A stretch of 64,000 nt of DNA from Deltaproteobacteria bacterium (GCA_016218915.1 JACRCQ010000052.1:186001-250000), one strand, 5' to 3'. Positions 51,250 to 60,541 are shown, counted from the stretch's first letter. The notes: generated from the sequence alone by a model not told the origin. Translations and numbers: made by a program.

Positions 51250-52244
51250 CTCACTTCGATCGCAACCACTGCGCGCCAGACCGGGGCACCGAAGTGGGGG
51301 TGGAGACCGCCGCCCGTGCCCAGCTTGAATCGCACCTGCGAGCGGTCGTCGGCCGTGTGCTCCACACGGCCCGTGAGCAGAGCCTCCGCGCCGGTGGTGG
51401 AGGTTCCGAACATCGAGCGAGCCGCGGTCTGTCCAAAGAGCTCGGGTCCGATGACCACTACGGTCCTTTCGCCGGGGCCTGACGGAAACCTGGGCCCCGC
51501 GGCGATGCCGAAGAGCAGCTCATGTCCCTGCGGGCTCTCCGGCACAGACGTGTCATCGAGCTTGCGAAGGTGAAGTCCCATCTGGCCGGCATACGTCCAG
51601 AGCCCGAGATTGCCTGCGAAAAGAACGCGACCCATGGCGCGCCACGTTCCGTCCGTGAGATAGTCTTCGCGCTCCGCGGACGGGACGATGAGCTGGGCGC
51701 CCACACCCAGACGCAGCGGGCCTCGCGTGTCGCCGAGCAGGCGTGCATCGAACCCGAGTCGCACGTCCGAGAAGGTGTCGGGGTTCTCTCCGAGGCTCAC
51801 CGAGGGGGCAGTGAGGTGCGCTTCGCCGATCGTTCCGCTCTTGCCCCTTACGGCCAGGGGGCTGGCCAGATTGAGATACAGGCGAAAGCGGCTGTAGGTC
51901 ATTGCCACGCCCACATCCGCGAAGGCCTGGTCCGAAATCACGTCCACACGGCGAGCTGCATCGGGCCCTGCGAGCCGCAGCGGATTGCGCGCATATCCGC
52001 CGGAAAGCGCAATGACCCCTCCGAGCGAACCGCGCAGGTCGAGGTCATCCATGACCATCCAGCCGCCGCCCGGTGCGGACGGATAGAAGCGCTCCACAGC
52101 GAATCCTCGGGGTTGCTGCTGAGCCGCCGCGTTCGGTTCCCCTGCTCCTGCGACGGCGACAAGCGCGGCCAGGGCGATCCCAGCCCGATGCAGGCGGTTT
52201 GCACGACCTGTCAGCAACCCGGTGCGATGCTCAGAACTCCGCAT
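51237..52244 (-). CDS. Predicted outer-membrane beta-barrel protein
   Basis: 335 residues. A signal peptide ends NAAAQ near residue 42. The remainder consists of beta-strands resembling the N-terminal barrel found in many myxobacterial OmpA-like proteins (FAVERFYPSAPGGGWMVMDD...ALSGGYARNPLRL...), but here without the usual OmpA domain or repeats. It ends in VVAIEVSHCP, lacking a classic terminal Phe. Its start overlaps the end of the OprB-like gene upstream by 14 bases, so the two form an operon, and its end overlaps the convergent lipoprotein gene. Confidence 0.78.
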   Translation of the reverse strand: MRSSEHRTGLLTGRANRLHRAGIALAALVAVAGAGEPNAAAQQQPRGFAVERFYPSAPGGGWMVMDDLDLRGSLGGVIALSGGYARNPLRLAGPDAARRVDVISDQAFADVGVAMTYSRFRLYLNLASPLAVRGKSGTIGEAHLTAPSVSLGENPDTFSDVRLGFDARLLGDTRGPLRLGVGAQLIVPSAEREDYLTDGTWRAMGRVLFAGNLGLWTYAGQMGLHLRKLDDTSVPESPQGHELLFGIAAGPRFPSGPGERTVVVIGPELFGQTAARSMFGTSTTGAEALLTGRVEHTADDRSQVRFKLGTGGGLHPHFGAPVWRAVVAIEVSHCP

Positions 52245-53715
52245 GGAACCTCGCGCCGAAGATGTCCACCGGACCGCGGTCCTTGTTGAACGCAGGGTTG
52301 GTGATGTGCTGGTAGTCGCCTGACAGCCACGCAGAGCTGAGCAGGTTCACGCTGTAGAAGACTTCGAACACGCTCTCGGTTCCCAGCCGCAGGTTGCCAT
52401 CCCCCACGAAGCCGTCGATGCCTCCCATGCGAAGGTACTCCGCATGAATGCCGCTGATCCAGGCAAGCCCGACCCCGGTTCCAGCCAGATCCCTTGGGCG
52501 ACCCCATGCCGAGCCCCGTGAGAGCAGCCCGAATGCCAGGGATCGATCGGTCGGTGTGTACGCGTAGACCTCCGACTTGCCGTCCGAGATCATCCCGCGC
52601 AGGAACAACCCGATGTCGTCGCTGACGTACTGCTCCACGTTGATCCCGATGCCGAGCTTGGTGTTCGCCTTGCGCACCCAGCACAGATCCGGAGCATTGG
52701 CATTCTCCGAGCCGTAGTTGAATCCCGGACAGGTCGTGGCGTTCTTGCCCGGATCGGAGCGATACGCAGCAATGGCGTCGTCGAAGCGCCCCATCCTGCC
52801 GCGATTCCGATACCCGAGAATGCGCACGGCTCCGGCTCGCCCCCCGAGCTTGTGCGTGTGCTCGACCTCCACCTGGTCGCCGTAGTGCTTGTCCAGGCGG
52901 AAGTCTGCCGATAGCTGGTTCGGATCCTTGGGCAGGGAGATCCGGCCGAATCGCAAGGCCCAGTCGTCCCAGTACAGCTCCGCAACGCCTCCGTAGGAGA
53001 ACCCCCGCGCGTCGGACCCGAAGTCGTAGGCGGCATAGGTCAGGAACGCCATGTTGAAGAACTGTTGGCGCAAGTCCCCTGCAAAGGAGTTCTTGTCGAG
53101 GAAGTCGAGGATGCTGAAGTTGCCCGCCCGCAGCACCAGGCGTCTGCTGTCGACGACCGAGCCGAGCTGCATCGGGTCCGAGGTCTTGACGACGCGCTTG
53201 CCCCCCAGCCCGATCGTTTGCTGGAGATAGGATCGGGAGCGGTAGATCTGCGGCGTTACGCTGCCGCCCTTCTGCAGCTCGAAGTTCTGGATGGAGCCAC
53301 CGATGCCCCGGAGGCTGGACAGGGGACGCTCCGCAATGACCTCGGGGACGAAGTAGCCCTCGGCACTTGTCCACAGGCGCACGCCGAGAAAGAAGGTGGC
53401 GCTCGCCGTGAAGCTGTGCTCGCGCCCTGTCAGCAACGAGTTCGTGCTGCCATTGGCGTTGGTGTACGCCGCCGAGAATGGAAGCTTCAGGCTGGAGATG
53501 TAGGTGAGCTGCCCGTACGCGTTCCAGCTCTCGTCGTGGATGTCATGCAGCTTGTAGCGCGTGAGCAGGTTCATGAAGTCGAACTGCTCGTTCGCGCGGT
53601 TGTCTGGCTCCGCCGTAGCGGCGTGCACCGCGGCCGTGATGGTCAGCGACCCCGCCCACACGAGCGCGCCCAGCAGAATCCTTGCGGATATGGGCGCGCC
53701 GCGGTGGGGGTTCAT
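52231..53715 (-). CDS. Carbohydrate-selective porin, OprB family
   Basis: 494 residues. A signal peptide ends VHAATAE near residue 34. Strand patterns and motifs such as RLVLRAGNFSILDFLDKNSFAGD and YWDDWALRFGR, then a terminal F (FHAEF), match OprB-type porins. Residues PGKNATTCPGFNYGSE may contribute a loop disulfide. It forms a 16-strand outer-membrane channel for sugars or similar solutes. It is transcribed with the smaller barrel gene downstream. No sugar ABC transporter is next to it, so substrate is open. Confidence 0.85.
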   Translation of the reverse strand: MNPHRGAPISARILLGALVWAGSLTITAAVHAATAEPDNRANEQFDFMNLLTRYKLHDIHDESWNAYGQLTYISSLKLPFSAAYTNANGSTNSLLTGREHSFTASATFFLGVRLWTSAEGYFVPEVIAERPLSSLRGIGGSIQNFELQKGGSVTPQIYRSRSYLQQTIGLGGKRVVKTSDPMQLGSVVDSRRLVLRAGNFSILDFLDKNSFAGDLRQQFFNMAFLTYAAYDFGSDARGFSYGGVAELYWDDWALRFGRISLPKDPNQLSADFRLDKHYGDQVEVEHTHKLGGRAGAVRILGYRNRGRMGRFDDAIAAYRSDPGKNATTCPGFNYGSENANAPDLCWVRKANTKLGIGINVEQYVSDDIGLFLRGMISDGKSEVYAYTPTDRSLAFGLLSRGSAWGRPRDLAGTGVGLAWISGIHAEYLRMGGIDGFVGDGNLRLGTESVFEVFYSVNLLSSAWLSGDYQHITNPAFNKDRGPVDIFGARFHAEF

Positions 53716-53749
53716 CCTGTGCCGTTTGCAGCACGCTCGCGCGTAGCAG

Positions 53750-54625
53750 CTACTTCTTCCACGCCGCCTTGAGCGTGTCGCCCATGTCCGCAGGCGTCGG
53801 GGCGACCTTGACGCCGGCAGCTTCGAGCGCGGCGATCTTCTCCTTGGCCGTGCCCTTGCCTCCAGCGATGATCGCGCCCGCGTGTCCCATGCGCTTGCCC
53901 GGGGGCGCGGTCGACCCGGCGATGAAGGCCACCACCGGCTTCTTCATGTTCGCCTTGATCCAGGCTGCAGCGCGCTCTTCCGCGTTGCCGCCGATCTCGC
54001 CGATCATGATCACACCCTCGGTCTTGTCGTCGTTGTTGAACTCGGTCAGCAGGTCGATGAAGTCCATGCCGCCCACCGGGTCTCCACCGAGCCCGACGCA
54101 CGTGGACTGCCCGATGCCGAGCGCGGTCAGCTGACCCACGGCTTCGTAGGTGAGCGTGCCGGAGCGTGACATGACGCCGATCGGCCCCGGCTTGTGCACA
54201 TGGCCGGGCATGATGCCGATCTTGGCTTCTCCCGGCGTGATGATGCCAGGGCAGTTGGGCCCGATCAGACGCGTCGGCTTGCCTTCGAGGTACCGACGCA
54301 CCTTGATCATGTCCATGGTGGGAATGCCCTCGGTGATGCACACCACGAGCTTCACCCCAGCGTCCACAGCCTCCAGGATCGCCTCGGCTGCACCCGGGGG
54401 AGGCACGAAGATCAGCGAGCAGTCCGCCCCTGTCTCCAGGACCGCCATCTTGACGGTGTTGAACACCGGGACGTCCTCTTCCCACATCTCACCGCCGCGA
54501 CCCGGCGTGACGCCCGCGACGATCTTGGTGCCATAGGCTCGGCACTGCTTGGCGTGGAAGGAGCCGGCGCCACCGGTGATGCCCTGAACTACGACGCGTG
54601 TTTCTTTGTTGACCAGGATTGCCAT
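53750..54625 (-). CDS. sucD: Succinyl-CoA synthetase, alpha subunit
   Basis: 291 residues from ATG 54625 (MAILVNKETR). The active-site His is H248 (KRMGHAGAI), and the CoA-binding GITGGAGSFHAKQ stretch near 16-28 is conserved. With SucC it converts succinyl-CoA plus GDP/ADP to succinate plus GTP/ATP in the TCA cycle. It follows sucC on the same strand by 10 bases. The upstream open reading frame (12 extra codons) overlaps sucC and is rejected. Confidence 0.97.
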   Translation of the reverse strand: MAILVNKETRVVVQGITGGAGSFHAKQCRAYGTKIVAGVTPGRGGEMWEEDVPVFNTVKMAVLETGADCSLIFVPPPGAAEAILEAVDAGVKLVVCITEGIPTMDMIKVRRYLEGKPTRLIGPNCPGIITPGEAKIGIMPGHVHKPGPIGVMSRSGTLTYEAVGQLTALGIGQSTCVGLGGDPVGGMDFIDLLTEFNNDDKTEGVIMIGEIGGNAEERAAAWIKANMKKPVVAFIAGSTAPPGKRMGHAGAIIAGGKGTAKEKIAALEAAGVKVAPTPADMGDTLKAAWKK

Positions 54626-54635
54626 CGCTCGACCC

Positions 54636-55823
54636 CTATCTGCTGGCTGCAGCCACAACCTTCTGCGCGCCGTCCTTCATCGTGGTCGCGCCCTCGATCG
54701 CAAGCCCGCTCTCCGCGAGCATCTTGCGTCCGAGCTCCACATTCGTGCCCTCCAGCCTCACCACCAGCGGCACCTTGAGCCCGAGCTGCTTGGAGGCGTT
54801 GATCACGCCCGCGGCGATCACGTCGCACTTCATGATCCCGCCGAAGATGTTCACGAAGATCGCTTTGACCTTGGGGCTGCTCAGGATGATCTTGAACGCC
54901 TTGGTCACAGCCTCCTCGGTGGCGCTTCCGCCCACGTCCAGGAAGTTCGCCGGCGTCCCCCCGCAGTGCTTGATGATGTCCATCGTCGACATCGCCAGCC
55001 CGGCTCCGTTCACCAGGCAGCCGATGTTGCCGTCGAGCGACACGTAGCTCAGCCCCGCTGCCTTGGCCTCGAGCTCCACAGGATCCTCCTCGTCGGCATC
55101 GCGCAGCTCCGGCCACTCCTTGTGGCGGAAGTCCGCGTTGTCGTCGAAGTTGATCTTGGCATCGAGCGCCACGACCTCGCCCTTCTTGGTGACGATGAGC
55201 GGGTTGATCTCGCACAGCGAGCAGTCTTCCTTGACGAACATCGTGGCGAGGGTGGTGGCGAGCTTGACGAATCCTGCGACGGTCTCCTTGCCGTGGCGCT
55301 GCAAGTCGAGGCCGTAGGCGAGCTGGCGCGCCTGGAAGCCAGCCAGGCCGAGCAGCGGGTCGATGTGCACCGTGAGGATCTTCTCCGGCGTTTCTGCGGC
55401 GACCTTCTCGATTTCCACGCCGCCTTCGGTCGACGCCATCATGGCGACGCGCCGCTTCTCTCGATCCACGACCATGCCGAGATACAGCTCGCGCTCGATC
55501 TCGAGTCCCTGCTCGATGTACAGCCGTCGCACCTTCTGGCCGCCTGGACCGGTCTGGTGCGTGACCAGCTGCATGCCGAGGATTTTCTCGGCCAGAGCGC
55601 GCGCGTCCTTGGCGCCGCCCTTGGCGACCTTCACGCCGCCGCCTTTGCCCCGGCCACCGGCGTGGATCTGGGCCTTGACCACGACGACCGGGATGCCGGT
55701 CTCCTTGATCAATCGTTCCGCTGCGGCTTCGGCATCGCTGACGGTCATCGCCGGGTAACCCTTTGGGATCGGCACGCCGTAACGAGCGAAGATCTGCTTG
55801 CCTTGGTACTCGTGGATCTTCAT
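54636..55823 (-). CDS. sucC: Succinyl-CoA synthetase, beta subunit
   Basis: 395 residues. N-terminal MKIHEYQGKQIFARYGVP is a classical SucC start; the ATP-grasp domain contains KAQIHAGGRGKGGGVK. DGNIGCLVNGAGLAMST is a strictly conserved beta-subunit motif, and LRDADEEDPVE is the loop near the CoA site. It binds the nucleotide in the TCA-cycle enzyme and with SucD forms a heterotetramer. It is first gene of the sucCD pair; the next gene upstream, the Nudix-like one, is 188 bases away on the same strand. Confidence 0.97.
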   Translation of the reverse strand: MKIHEYQGKQIFARYGVPIPKGYPAMTVSDAEAAAERLIKETGIPVVVVKAQIHAGGRGKGGGVKVAKGGAKDARALAEKILGMQLVTHQTGPGGQKVRRLYIEQGLEIERELYLGMVVDREKRRVAMMASTEGGVEIEKVAAETPEKILTVHIDPLLGLAGFQARQLAYGLDLQRHGKETVAGFVKLATTLATMFVKEDCSLCEINPLIVTKKGEVVALDAKINFDDNADFRHKEWPELRDADEEDPVELEAKAAGLSYVSLDGNIGCLVNGAGLAMSTMDIIKHCGGTPANFLDVGGSATEEAVTKAFKIILSSPKVKAIFVNIFGGIMKCDVIAAGVINASKQLGLKVPLVVRLEGTNVELGRKMLAESGLAIEGATTMKDGAQKVVAAASR

Positions 55824-55891
55824 GGATAACTCCCCTGAGAATTGCGGCGGACCCTAGCACCGCGGCTTCTCGATTTCGATCAGAACTGAGG

Positions 55892-55996
55892 GGCTTCAGG
55901 CTTCGGGCTTCAGGCTTCAGCCGGATCGAGGTTGCCAACTCCTTGGAATCTCGCGAACCAGTCTGCTCTGGAGCCTGCAGCCTGGAGCCTGTAGCC
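55892..55996. repeat. Short tandem repeats between sucC and the Nudix gene
   Basis: Two small arrays: ggcttcaggcttcgggcttc and its continuation (55892-55920, period 8-14 around GGCTTCAG), and ctggagcctgcag followed by cctggagcctgtag (55968-55994). Both are complementary in style (CTTCAGGC versus CCTGGAGC) and lie in an otherwise gene-free gap of 188 bases. Confidence 0.7.
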
Positions 55997-56011
55997 CTTG
56001 TGCAGCGGGTT

Positions 56012-56488
56012 CTAGCGATTGCCGAGCGCGCGCCACGACGCTGCCGGCAGGCACGGCTGACCCAGGATCGCGTCGTCCAGCCACATCAGGAAGTCCGTGT
56101 TGCGAAGCCCTTTCAGCTCCTTGATGACCGGGTAGGGCATCCACACCGCGTCCAGCGAGTTCTCGTCCTCGTGCGTCTTGAGCGTCCCCCCGATGGATCG
56201 AGCCACCACGAACGTCCTGATCTGCCCTGGATACTGCCCGATCGGAGGGTTGTGCTCGATGCCGATGATCCCCACCGGCTCTATCAGGATTCCGGTCTTC
56301 TCCCGGGTGGTCCGGTGCGCGATGGCAATCGGGTCCTCTCCAGGCTGCCCGCGTCCGGCCGGGACGTAGTACTTCCCGCGGCAATCCGGGCGCGATTCCC
56401 GCGCCAGGAGCACATGTTGCGTCGAGTCGATGCACAGGGTGAGGGCGACGAAAGAATAGGGGGCTGGCACGGTCCCAAGATCACCCAT
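56012..56488 (-). CDS. Nudix-like protein with degenerate Nudix box
   Basis: 158 residues from ATG 56488 (AAGGG just upstream). The fold begins VALTLCIDSTQHVLLARES and has the expected GxxPGEDP loop. The Nudix box GX5EX7REUXEEXGU reads G45-x5-E51-x7-R59, then T60 instead of E, E63 kept, K64 in place of the second Glu, and G66. Loss of the REUxEE glutamates argues for weak or no hydrolase activity. True members hydrolyse nucleoside diphosphate derivatives. It is divergent from top6B across 144 bases. The C-terminus (GLRNTDFLMWLDDAILG) is typical of a small family sometimes seen in delta-proteobacterial genomes. Confidence 0.7.
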   Translation of the reverse strand: MGDLGTVPAPYSFVALTLCIDSTQHVLLARESRPDCRGKYYVPAGRGQPGEDPIAIAHRTTREKTGILIEPVGIIGIEHNPPIGQYPGQIRTFVVARSIGGTLKTHEDENSLDAVWMPYPVIKELKGLRNTDFLMWLDDAILGQPCLPAASWRALGNR

Positions 56489-56591
56489 TTTCCCTTCGTT
56501 TTCCAGTCCATCCTCGATCCCGCACGTGCACGTTCGCAGATTGCGCCTACACTTGCCCCTCCGGTGCCCCACCCCTTCGGCAAGGCATCGC

Positions 56592-56621
56592 TTGACACCC
56601 GTGCAGTCCCCCGCGTAGTTC
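56592..56621 (+). promoter_or_regulatory. Possible promoter of the topoisomerase VI operon
   Basis: Perfect -35 TTGACA (56592-56597), then TAGTTC (56616-56621) after 18 bases as weak -10, 12 bases before ATG 56633. Only the -35 is convincing. Confidence 0.3.
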
Positions 56622-56632
56622 AGACGCCGATC

Positions 56633-58726
56633 ATGAAGAAGCACACGCCGTCCAAGTCCAGGGACGATCAGCCCACGCTTCCACTCGATCCGCCCGATGC
56701 AGCGGTCGCGTCGTCGTTGCAGCCCATCGTCACCGAAACGCCGAGCTCGCCCCCTGCTGACCGGACGGTGCGCCCGGCCCGCCGTGCAACCGCAGAAGAG
56801 ATGGCCGGCCGCCAACGCGAGATCAGCGTGAGCGAGTTCTTCACCAAGAACCGCCACCTGCTCGGGTTCGACAACCCCGCCAAGGCGCTGCTCACCACGA
56901 TCAAGGAAGCGGTCGACAACTCGCTGGACGCTTGCGAAGAAGCCGGCATCCTGCCTGACATCCTCGTCGAGTGCGTGGAGATCTCCGAGGGGCGCTTCCG
57001 CGTCGCCGTGCAGGACAACGGCCCGGGCATCGTCAAGCAGCAGGTCCCCAAGATCTTCGGCAAGCTTCTGTACGGCTCGAAGTTCCATCGCCTCAAGCAA
57101 TCGCGCGGCCAGCAAGGCATCGGCATCTCCGCAGCCGGCCTGTACGCGCAGCTCACCACCGGCAAGCCCATCGTCATCCTGTCCAAGACCGGCAAGGGAC
57201 GCCCGGCTCGTCGCTTCGAGCTGCGTATCGACACGCGCCGCAATGCGCCCGAAGTCCTGCTGGATCAGGAGACCGAGTGGGACGTCGATCACGGTACGCG
57301 CGTGGAGCTCGAGCTGTCCGGCACCTACCGCGGCGGGCGCACCAGCATCGATGCCTACCTGGAGCAGACGGTCGTTGCCAATCCGCACCTGACGCTGTCG
57401 TACATCCTGCCGCGCACCACCGAGCCGATCGTGTTCGAGCGCGCGGCTCACGAGCTGCCCCGCGAGCCGATCGAGATCAAGCCCCACCCCCATGGCGTGG
57501 AGCTCGGATTCCTGATCGGCATGATGCACGAGTCCAAGGGCTCGACCGTCAAGAAGACCCTCACCGACAGCTTCTCGCGCGTGTCCTCGTCCGTGGCTGA
57601 GCAGGTCTGCGCATCGGCCGGCATCAGCCCCAACGACAAGTCGTCACGCATGACCGGCGATCAAATCGAGGCCCTGCACAAGGCTCTCGGAGAGGTCAAG
57701 GTGCTCGCACCCCCGGCTTCGTGCGTGGTGCCCATCGGCGAGCAGCTGATCGAAGCAGGCCTCAAGCGACGCTTCCCCAAGGCGGACTTCTTCACCTCGG
57801 TCACGCGTCCGCCCTCGGTCTACCGCGGAAATCCCTTTGTGATCGAGTGCGCCATCGCCTACGGCGGCAACCTGCCGGCCGACGAGCAGGCGGACGTGAT
57901 GCGCTTCGCGAACCGCGTGCCGCTGCAGTACCAGCCCAAGGCCTGCGCGATGAGCGAGGCGATCTACGAGACCAACTGGAAGGCCTACGAGCTTCAGCAG
58001 CCGCGCGGCTCGCTGCCCATCGGCCCTCTCGCCGTGCTCATCCACCTCGCCAGCGTATGGGTGCCTTTCACCAGCGAAGCCAAGGAAGCGGTCGCTCACT
58101 ATCCCGAGCTGCTGCGCGAGATGCGCCTCGCCCTGCAGGAGTGCGGACGCAAGCTCGGCACGCACCTTCGCGCCCGGTCGCGAGCGGAAAGCGCCTTGCG
58201 CAGGCGCAGCATCTTCGAGCGGTACATCCCGGAGATCGGCGTGGCGATCCAGAAGATCAACGGCGTGGACGCGGACAAGATCGCCCAGGTGTTCCTCGAT
58301 GCACTTCCCGCGTTCGTGGGAGCGATCGAGGCGGAGGAAGGTGGAGGCGAGGAGCCGCCGCCTGCAGCGCCTTCCACGCCGAGCATGCCACCGCCGGCCG
58401 ATGTGATCGCCGAGGAGCCGCCTGAGAACGGCAAGGCGCTCAAGGCGCCACCCGCGCTCAAGCCGATCGAGCCCGTGAGCGAGCCGCCGCCCGCCAAGCC
58501 CGTAGCCAAGCCCGCCCCGGAGCCCAAGCCCGCCGCCAGGCCCGCCCCGGAGCCCAAGCCCGCGCCCAAGCAGCGCGCCGCTGCAAAGCCATCGCCCGCG
58601 CCCAAGGAGCTCCCGCCCGCCAAGCCGGAGCCGTCGCGCAAGGCCAAGCAGCCTCAGCCGCCCCCAGCCGCACCCAAGAAGCACGGCCCCAAACGCAACG
58701 GCCGGCAGCTCGAACTCGTGAGGTAG
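56633..58726 (+). CDS. top6B: DNA topoisomerase VI subunit B
   Basis: 697 residues from ATG 56633. A ~60-residue Pro/Ser-rich leader precedes the GHKL ATPase: EAVDNSLDA (N96), DNGPGI (128-133) and RGQQGIGISA (159-168). A helix-two-turn-helix and transducer domain follow (SVTRPPSVYRGNPFVIECAIAYGG, then the VLIHLASVWVPFTSEAKEAV region). The last ~120 residues are a Pro/Ala/Lys tail (AKPAPEPKP repeats), absent in archaeal Top6B. With Top6A it makes ATP-dependent double-strand passages to remove supercoils and decatenate. It lies 2 bases before top6A. Confidence 0.93.
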   Translation: MKKHTPSKSRDDQPTLPLDPPDAAVASSLQPIVTETPSSPPADRTVRPARRATAEEMAGRQREISVSEFFTKNRHLLGFDNPAKALLTTIKEAVDNSLDACEEAGILPDILVECVEISEGRFRVAVQDNGPGIVKQQVPKIFGKLLYGSKFHRLKQSRGQQGIGISAAGLYAQLTTGKPIVILSKTGKGRPARRFELRIDTRRNAPEVLLDQETEWDVDHGTRVELELSGTYRGGRTSIDAYLEQTVVANPHLTLSYILPRTTEPIVFERAAHELPREPIEIKPHPHGVELGFLIGMMHESKGSTVKKTLTDSFSRVSSSVAEQVCASAGISPNDKSSRMTGDQIEALHKALGEVKVLAPPASCVVPIGEQLIEAGLKRRFPKADFFTSVTRPPSVYRGNPFVIECAIAYGGNLPADEQADVMRFANRVPLQYQPKACAMSEAIYETNWKAYELQQPRGSLPIGPLAVLIHLASVWVPFTSEAKEAVAHYPELLREMRLALQECGRKLGTHLRARSRAESALRRRSIFERYIPEIGVAIQKINGVDADKIAQVFLDALPAFVGAIEAEEGGGEEPPPAAPSTPSMPPPADVIAEEPPENGKALKAPPALKPIEPVSEPPPAKPVAKPAPEPKPAARPAPEPKPAPKQRAAAKPSPAPKELPPAKPEPSRKAKQPQPPPAAPKKHGPKRNGRQLELVR

Positions 58727-58728
58727 CT

Positions 58729-59847
58729 ATGGCAACACAACCTACCCAGACCCGCGAAGAGCGCGCCAAGAAGACCGTCGAGAAGATCCGCCGCCTCGCC
58801 ACCGACACGGTCAAGCAGGTCCAGAAAGCGGAAAACCCTGGGCTCGACATCCCGATCCGCGCCCTGTCGAACGTGTCCTGGAACGAGAAACGACGGCTGA
58901 TCGAGCTAGGCGAGCGCACCCAGCGGCGCGAGTTCTTCAACATCTCCATGGCCAAGAAGTTCATGCAGACCTTCCTGGTCGCCGCAGCCTGCAAGGACCT
59001 GCTCGAGCGCGGCAAGACCACCTCCATCCGTGATCTCTTCTACATGACCAAGCACACCATCAAAGGTGCGCGAGAGAACACGTTCGACGATCAGACCGAG
59101 AGCGACATCATCATCGAGGACCTCGAGGTTGGGCTCGATGCCTTGCGCGAAGAGCTGCACCTTTTTGCAGCCAAGCGTGGGTCCATGGTCGGCCCCATGA
59201 CCATCGTCGATGCAGGCGACACCATCGACCTGAGCCACATGGGCTCGGGCGGCTGGAGCATCCCTTCCATCACCGAGGGGGAGATCATCCAGTTCAAGAA
59301 GAGCGATGCCAAGTACATCCTGCTCGTCGAGAAGGAAGCTGTCTGGCACCGCCTCAACGAGGACAAGTTCTGGAAGAAGCACGGCTGCGCCCTGGTCACC
59401 GGCAACGGCCAGGCCACCCGAGGCGTTCGCCGCCTGCTGCAGCGCATGAGCAAGGAGCTCAAGATCCCACTGTACGTGCTGGTCGATAACGACCCCTGGG
59501 GCCTGTACATCTACTCGGTCATCAAGCAGGGCTCTATCTCCCTCGCCTACGAGTCCATGCGCATGGCCGTGCCCGATGCCCGCTTCCTCGGCCTGCGATC
59601 GCGCGACTTCAAGCGCTTCAAGCTCAGCGACGACGTCCGCATCGATCTCGAGAAGGAAGACAAGTCGCGCGCCACCCAGATGCTCGCCTACCCGTGGTTC
59701 GCGGCCAAGCACTGGCAAGAGGAGATCAAGGACCTGCTCGACTCCGGCTTCAAGATGGAGATCGAAGCCTTGTCCAACAAGGACATCTCCTTTGTGACCG
59801 ACGTCTACATCCCCGAGAAGATCGCCAAGAAGGATTGGCTGGTCTGA
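58729..59847 (+). CDS. top6A: DNA topoisomerase VI subunit A (Spo11 family)
   Basis: 372 residues. The DNA-cleaving Tyr is Y105 in SIRDLFYMTKHT. The Toprim domain has the acid E201 (YILLVEKEAVW) and D253-x-D255 (VLVDNDPWGLYIY). The winged-helix and Toprim order matches archaeal Top6A and Spo11. All catalytic residues are present, so it should form covalent 5'-phosphotyrosyl breaks with two-base overhangs. It starts 2 bases after top6B. Both subunits appear full length, and the gene is followed by a glutamine amidotransferase gene after 22 bases. Confidence 0.95.
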   Translation: MATQPTQTREERAKKTVEKIRRLATDTVKQVQKAENPGLDIPIRALSNVSWNEKRRLIELGERTQRREFFNISMAKKFMQTFLVAAACKDLLERGKTTSIRDLFYMTKHTIKGARENTFDDQTESDIIIEDLEVGLDALREELHLFAAKRGSMVGPMTIVDAGDTIDLSHMGSGGWSIPSITEGEIIQFKKSDAKYILLVEKEAVWHRLNEDKFWKKHGCALVTGNGQATRGVRRLLQRMSKELKIPLYVLVDNDPWGLYIYSVIKQGSISLAYESMRMAVPDARFLGLRSRDFKRFKLSDDVRIDLEKEDKSRATQMLAYPWFAAKHWQEEIKDLLDSGFKMEIEALSNKDISFVTDVYIPEKIAKKDWLV

Positions 59848-59869
59848 GCCTCCCGGGCCCTTTCGTCCG

Positions 59870-60541
59870 ATGTCCAGACTCCTCGTCATCGACCCCTCTG
59901 TCTCCTTCCCCGAAGACAAGGGGACCGAGCGGCTGATCCGCGGCTGGCCCGGAGATGTCCACGTGCTCCGCCCGGTGCTGCAACCCGGCGACGGTCCGAA
60001 GGTCGGGCACGCCTACGACTTCAGCGCCGTGGTCGTGCTCGGCTCACGAGCCTCTGCCCTCGATGCCTACCCCTGGCTCGCCGACCTCTCTTCATGGCTC
60101 CGTCCCATCGTGCGCGGCGAGATCGAGGTCCCGCTCCTCGGGATCTGCTTCGGCCACCAGCTGATCGCTCACCTGGCAGGAGGCGAGATCGGCTTCGTGC
60201 GCGAGGATCGCGCCAAGCTCTTGGGCGTTGCTGACACCCGCCTCGAGTCGTGCCGCTTGCTGCCCAACGCTTCCCTTCGCGTGGTCATCTCCCACGCCGA
60301 AGAGGTCAAGTCCCTACCCGCGGGGTTCCACAAAGCATCGGATCGCAGCCCGGTCCTGTTCGACGGAATCGAGCACGATCGCCTGCCGATCTTCTCGTTC
60401 CAGTTCCACCCCGAGGCAGGCGTCGATTTCCTGGCCAAACGAGGCGTGCAGGTGTCGGTCGCGGACGCGGCAAGGCTCGACGAGGACTCGGAGCGTCTGC
60501 TCGGGGCGTTCCGCACGCTCGCGCTCTCCCGGGCTCGCTGA
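59870..60541 (+). CDS. Class I glutamine amidotransferase-like protein
   Basis: 223 residues. The nucleophile C93 lies in GICFGHQ, with H180 and E182 in FQFHPEAG, so the catalytic triad is complete. Stand-alone members of this GMP-synthase-like GATase family act on small amides or release glutamine ammonia to a partner. The substrate is unknown. It sits 22 bases after top6A on the same strand and may be co-transcribed by read-through. It converges with the propeller lipoprotein gene. Confidence 0.88.
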   Translation: MSRLLVIDPSVSFPEDKGTERLIRGWPGDVHVLRPVLQPGDGPKVGHAYDFSAVVVLGSRASALDAYPWLADLSSWLRPIVRGEIEVPLLGICFGHQLIAHLAGGEIGFVREDRAKLLGVADTRLESCRLLPNASLRVVISHAEEVKSLPAGFHKASDRSPVLFDGIEHDRLPIFSFQFHPEAGVDFLAKRGVQVSVADAARLDEDSERLLGAFRTLALSRAR

